Source: an uncultured Bacilli bacterium
GTDB taxonomy: Bacteria > Bacillota_I > Bacilli_A > RF39 > UBA660
Reading direction: 5' to 3'
Assembly (NCBI GenBank): GCA_934096265.1
Contig: CAKOLI010000002.1
Span: 24,648 to 88,647, forward strand
Length of the DNA: 64,000 bases
Positions 61,521 to 64,000 of the stretch are shown piece after piece. The notes beneath the pieces were generated by a model that saw only the letters and a list, made by a program, of their open reading frames with translations, searched no databases and was not told the DNA's origin. The translations under genes were made by a program, and so were the position numbers. How positions within the stretch are numbered: position 1 is the first letter of the stretch; each line of letters starts with the position of its first letter.

Positions 61521-62432
61521 ATGAAACAAATAATACTATCAGTAATCCTTATCATAGTAGTAACTATTATTAATTTTTATGGAGATAACATCTATTACAA
61601 CTATCAAATATATACCTTTAAAACAAACTATAAAGAAAACACTAACAATAACTATAGCAAAGATGAAAACTATAACTTCGTAAAAATAAATAATAACCTA
61701 GAATTAAATAATAAAAAAGATATAACTAATTCTCTATATACCCTACTTAACAGTGGTAATAGTAGTATTAAAAGATATTGCAATAAAGAATACACTTCAT
61801 GTGTAAATGATATCACTAACATTGCTAAAGATGAAGAATTACTAAGCTACATAAATAGCTTCGTCCATCCTTACAATAGCTTTGCTAGCGTTACCTTTTC
61901 ATATGATGATATCTTAAGATTAACTATATCATATAAAAAAATATATACAGAAGAAAAAATCAACTTAATAAATAATAAAATAGACACATTCATAACTAAT
62001 AACATAACTATAGATATGTCTATTGAAGACAAAATAAAAGCATTCCATGACTACATCGTAAATAATACCAAATATGACCTACTAAAGAAACAAGATATAC
62101 ATGATACTACCTATGAATCAAACACCGCCTATGGAGTATTATTTCAAGGATATGGCATATGTTCAGGATATGCCGATGCCATGGCAATATACCTAAGTAG
62201 ATTAGGCTTACCTAATTATAAAATAAGCAATGATACCCATATCTGGAACCTAGTATATATAAATAATAATTGGTTACACCTAGACCTAACATGGGATGAC
62301 CCCGTATATGAAGATACCAACATAGATAGCATAAGCTATGAATACTACCTAATAACTACTAAAAAACTATATGAATTAAATAACAAAGAACACATCTTTG
62401 ATCCATCTATATATAAAGAAGCATCATTATAA
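61521..62432 (+). CDS. Exported transglutaminase-like protein
   Basis: 303 residues. One N-terminal membrane helix (IILSVILIIVVTIINFYG), a Tyr/Asn-rich linker, and a transglutaminase-like core with Cys in YGICSGYADAMAIYL, His in NDTHIWNLVYI and Asp in LHLDLTWDDPVYE, a full triad. Such proteins may crosslink or cleave peptides outside the cell. ATG at 61521 follows AGGTGAATAAT. Confidence 0.88.
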   Translation: MKQIILSVILIIVVTIINFYGDNIYYNYQIYTFKTNYKENTNNNYSKDENYNFVKINNNLELNNKKDITNSLYTLLNSGNSSIKRYCNKEYTSCVNDITNIAKDEELLSYINSFVHPYNSFASVTFSYDDILRLTISYKKIYTEEKINLINNKIDTFITNNITIDMSIEDKIKAFHDYIVNNTKYDLLKKQDIHDTTYESNTAYGVLFQGYGICSGYADAMAIYLSRLGLPNYKISNDTHIWNLVYINNNWLHLDLTWDDPVYEDTNIDSISYEYYLITTKKLYELNNKEHIFDPSIYKEASL

Positions 62433-62474
62433 AAAAGTAATATATGAAAGATTATCCATATATTACTTTTTTTA
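62433..62474. terminator. Bidirectional terminator
   Basis: Stem AAAAAGTAATATATG/CATATATTACTTTTT with 10-nt loop between two convergent genes. Confidence 0.9.
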
Positions 62475-63302
62475 ATCAAACGTAACCTTACCAAAACGCC
62501 CTTCTCTTAAATCACGAATAACAGTTGAATACACCTTATCCAAATCTGCTCCTCCATGTTTTCTAGCTCCTATCCTCTTAGCAATACCCTCAATAATAAC
62601 TTCCATATCACTAGTATCCTTAAGCCTATACCTCTCAATTATCTTATCAGGATAATCCTTAAGCATTTTATTAATTATATATACACAAACAGCCTCACTA
62701 TCAAAAAGCTCACTCTTAATAACCGTCATAGAAGCTAAATTCAAAGCAACCTCTTCACTCTTAAGCCTAGGCTCTAACACTCCAGGAGTATCTAATATCT
62801 CCAAGCTATCATTAACCTTTATCCAATCTATTATCTTAGTAACCCCAGGCATATTACCCGTCCTAACCTTCTTAGACTTAGATAACTTATTAATCAAAGT
62901 AGACTTCCCTACATTAGGAACACCCAAAATAGCAATCCTAGTCTTTCTTTCCCTAAGCCCCCTACTAGCTCTTTTCTCACTAATAACCTTAGCCATCTCC
63001 ATAGTCTTCTTCAAAACAGCATCAATATTCTCCCCAGTAACCGAATTAACCATAAAAACATTATAGCCTAACCTCTCGTAATACAACCTAAACTTATTAG
63101 TCTTAGACATATCACATAAATCACACTTTGTCATAATCAGTAACTTAGGCTTATTCTTAGTAAGCTCCTCAATATCAGGATTCTTAGATGAAAAAGGAAT
63201 ACGAGCATCAATAAGCTCATAAACAACATCTATAAGACTCATATTCTCTCTAATCTCTCTCTTCGCCTTCGCCATATGACCAGGATACCAATTAATCGCC
63301 AT
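62472..63302 (-). CDS. rbgA: Ribosome biogenesis GTPase RbgA (YlqF)
   Basis: 276 residues. Starts MAINWYPGHMAKAKREI; circularly permuted GTPase order: MTKCDL (G4, read first), GVPNVGKSTLINKL (G1), LDTPGVLEPRL (G3). C-terminal RNA-binding domain. Needed for late 50S assembly. AAGGAGTTGATGTATA precedes the ATG. Confidence 0.95.
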   Translation of the reverse strand: MAINWYPGHMAKAKREIRENMSLIDVVYELIDARIPFSSKNPDIEELTKNKPKLLIMTKCDLCDMSKTNKFRLYYERLGYNVFMVNSVTGENIDAVLKKTMEMAKVISEKRASRGLRERKTRIAILGVPNVGKSTLINKLSKSKKVRTGNMPGVTKIIDWIKVNDSLEILDTPGVLEPRLKSEEVALNLASMTVIKSELFDSEAVCVYIINKMLKDYPDKIIERYRLKDTSDMEVIIEGIAKRIGARKHGGADLDKVYSTVIRDLREGRFGKVTFD

Positions 63303-63437
63303 TATACATCAACTCCTTAACATAAAGATAAACAATATCCTAAATACAATTATACAACAACATCTAAATATTTCAAGTAAAACCTCATATTATTTATAAA
63401 ATATTTATATCATTACAATTATATAATATATTTCCAC

Positions 63438-63469
63438 ACAAAAAAAAGCATCATAAGACGCTTTTTTTA
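63438..63469 (-). terminator. Terminator of the collagen-like gene
   Basis: AAAAAGCGTC/GATGCTTTTT stem with TTAT loop and a T run. Confidence 0.8.
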
Positions 63470-63970
63470 AGATAACCTTGTAATATTTAAATAAGCTTCC
63501 GTACCAGAAGCAGGCGTTACAGTCGCAGCGGTAGTAGAATCTATCGCAAGACCTATTTCGTCCCCTGCATTAAAAGCATTAATTGTACTACCTACAAAAT
63601 CTGTTTCTGTATTAGTAGTTACATCCTTTGAAATAGTAGTACTACCTATTGGAGTAGAATTTTGTTTTACATTTACCGTTAAAGTAGTATTAGTACTAGC
63701 ACTTCCAGAAAAATAATAACTTACATAATAAGTACCCGCTTCTATAATAGTTAAAGTATTTTGTGTTGCAGTAGAAACATTCATAGTAGGACCTGTACTT
63801 CCTAAAGGAATATCTTGTGAAATATTAGCCTCTAAAGAAATAGGCGTTTCTGTTGTATCATACTTACGGCCAAAAGTACTAAGAGCCGCTGGTCCTGCTG
63901 GTCCCGTTGGGCCAGTTGGACCCGTTCCTCGATAAAATAAATCATCTAATAGAATTAATTGTAATTTCAA
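63467..63970 (-). CDS. Collagen-like BclA-type spore surface protein
   Basis: 167 residues. A short N-terminus, a small collagen stretch (GTGPTGPTGPAGPA), then a C1q/TNF-like trimerisation domain (FGRKYDTTETPISLEANI, ITIIEAGTYYVSYYF-like, TEAYLNITRLS). In Bacillus and clostridia such proteins form exosporium or spore-surface filaments. The start is a TTG at 63970, 8 nt after AAGGAA; an in-frame stop lies 12 nt further upstream, so no longer form is possible. Confidence 0.82.
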   Translation of the reverse strand: MKLQLILLDDLFYRGTGPTGPTGPAGPAALSTFGRKYDTTETPISLEANISQDIPLGSTGPTMNVSTATQNTLTIIEAGTYYVSYYFSGSASTNTTLTVNVKQNSTPIGSTTISKDVTTNTETDFVGSTINAFNAGDEIGLAIDSTTAATVTPASGTEAYLNITRLS

Positions 63971-64000
63971 GCTACTAATTCCTTATTATTAAAAAATGTA

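Noticed and set aside
1..64000. tRNA, rRNA or a reverse transcriptase gene
   Set aside because: No tRNA-like T-arm/acceptor pattern, rRNA stretch or reverse-transcriptase motif was seen in the window, so the retroelement idea rests on target features only.

Overview
The window comes from a very AT-rich, spore-forming member of the Bacilli using the standard code, probably an uncultured host-associated lineage. Spore genes are scattered through it: spoVAC/spoVAD/spoVAE, gpr, a SpoVID-like LysM coat protein with a YsxE/CotS-like partner, cse60, a YjcZ-type peptide, a YlbD-like coat gene, a split cotE and a BclA-like collagen protein. Around them sit core genes (mutS, priA, lspA-RluD-type synthase, ruvA-ddl, rpsP-khpA, def, ftsW/spoVE-type, rsmD, uvrC, glmS with its ribozyme, rpsO-pnp, rpsT, rlbgA/ylqF-type GTPase). 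Most genes lie on the minus strand.

Layout: 1-11.1 kb has three members of a secreted, anchor-type surface-protein family (called A, B and C here) between a HAD hydrolase, an ABC exporter, a kinase-like protein and priA. 11.1-17.2 kb is rhomboid, RluD-type synthase, lspA, a pilin-like protein and mutS. 17.4-18.6 kb holds a type III toxin-antitoxin locus (ToxN/AbiQ-like toxin plus a three-unit tandem-repeat antitoxin RNA). 18.6-20.7 kb has a two-component system. 20.76-25.32 kb is cotE split by a 4.0-kb serine-recombinase element with three cargo genes. 25.5-31.2 kb is family member D, the spoVA genes, ruvA, ddl, a hydrolase, khpA and rpsP. 31.4-36 kb is an MscS channel, family member E (dockerin-like plus FGE-like) and a DUF4143 ATPase. 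36-51.9 kb mixes envelope, spore, repair and unknown genes. 52-63 kb runs from the glmS ribozyme through pnp/rpsO, a frameshifted S51 peptidase, family member F, gpr, rpsT, a transglutaminase-like protein and the RbgA-type GTPase. The right edge is a collagen-like protein.

Three systems stand out. (1) Genes A, B, C and F share a long 5' leader: an extended -10 promoter, a 25-48 codon small ORF, and a terminator-like hairpin before the surface gene. In A and B a run of ten G in the small ORF shifts its frame and ends it early. In F (nine G) and C (no run) the frame stays open until it stops inside the 5' arm of the hairpin. This suggests a phase-variable attenuator. (2) cotE is interrupted at one His codon. 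Joining the element ends rebuilds a dyad attP-like site centred on a CA dinucleotide in that codon, so excision would restore an intact CotE, like the skin elements of other spore genes. (3) The last ~55 codons of E and F differ heavily between conserved blocks, end in the same sequence and share a 3' hairpin and flank. This resembles targets of diversity-generating retroelements, but no reverse transcriptase or template repeat is in the window.

All calls were made by reading the sequence; no database search was run.
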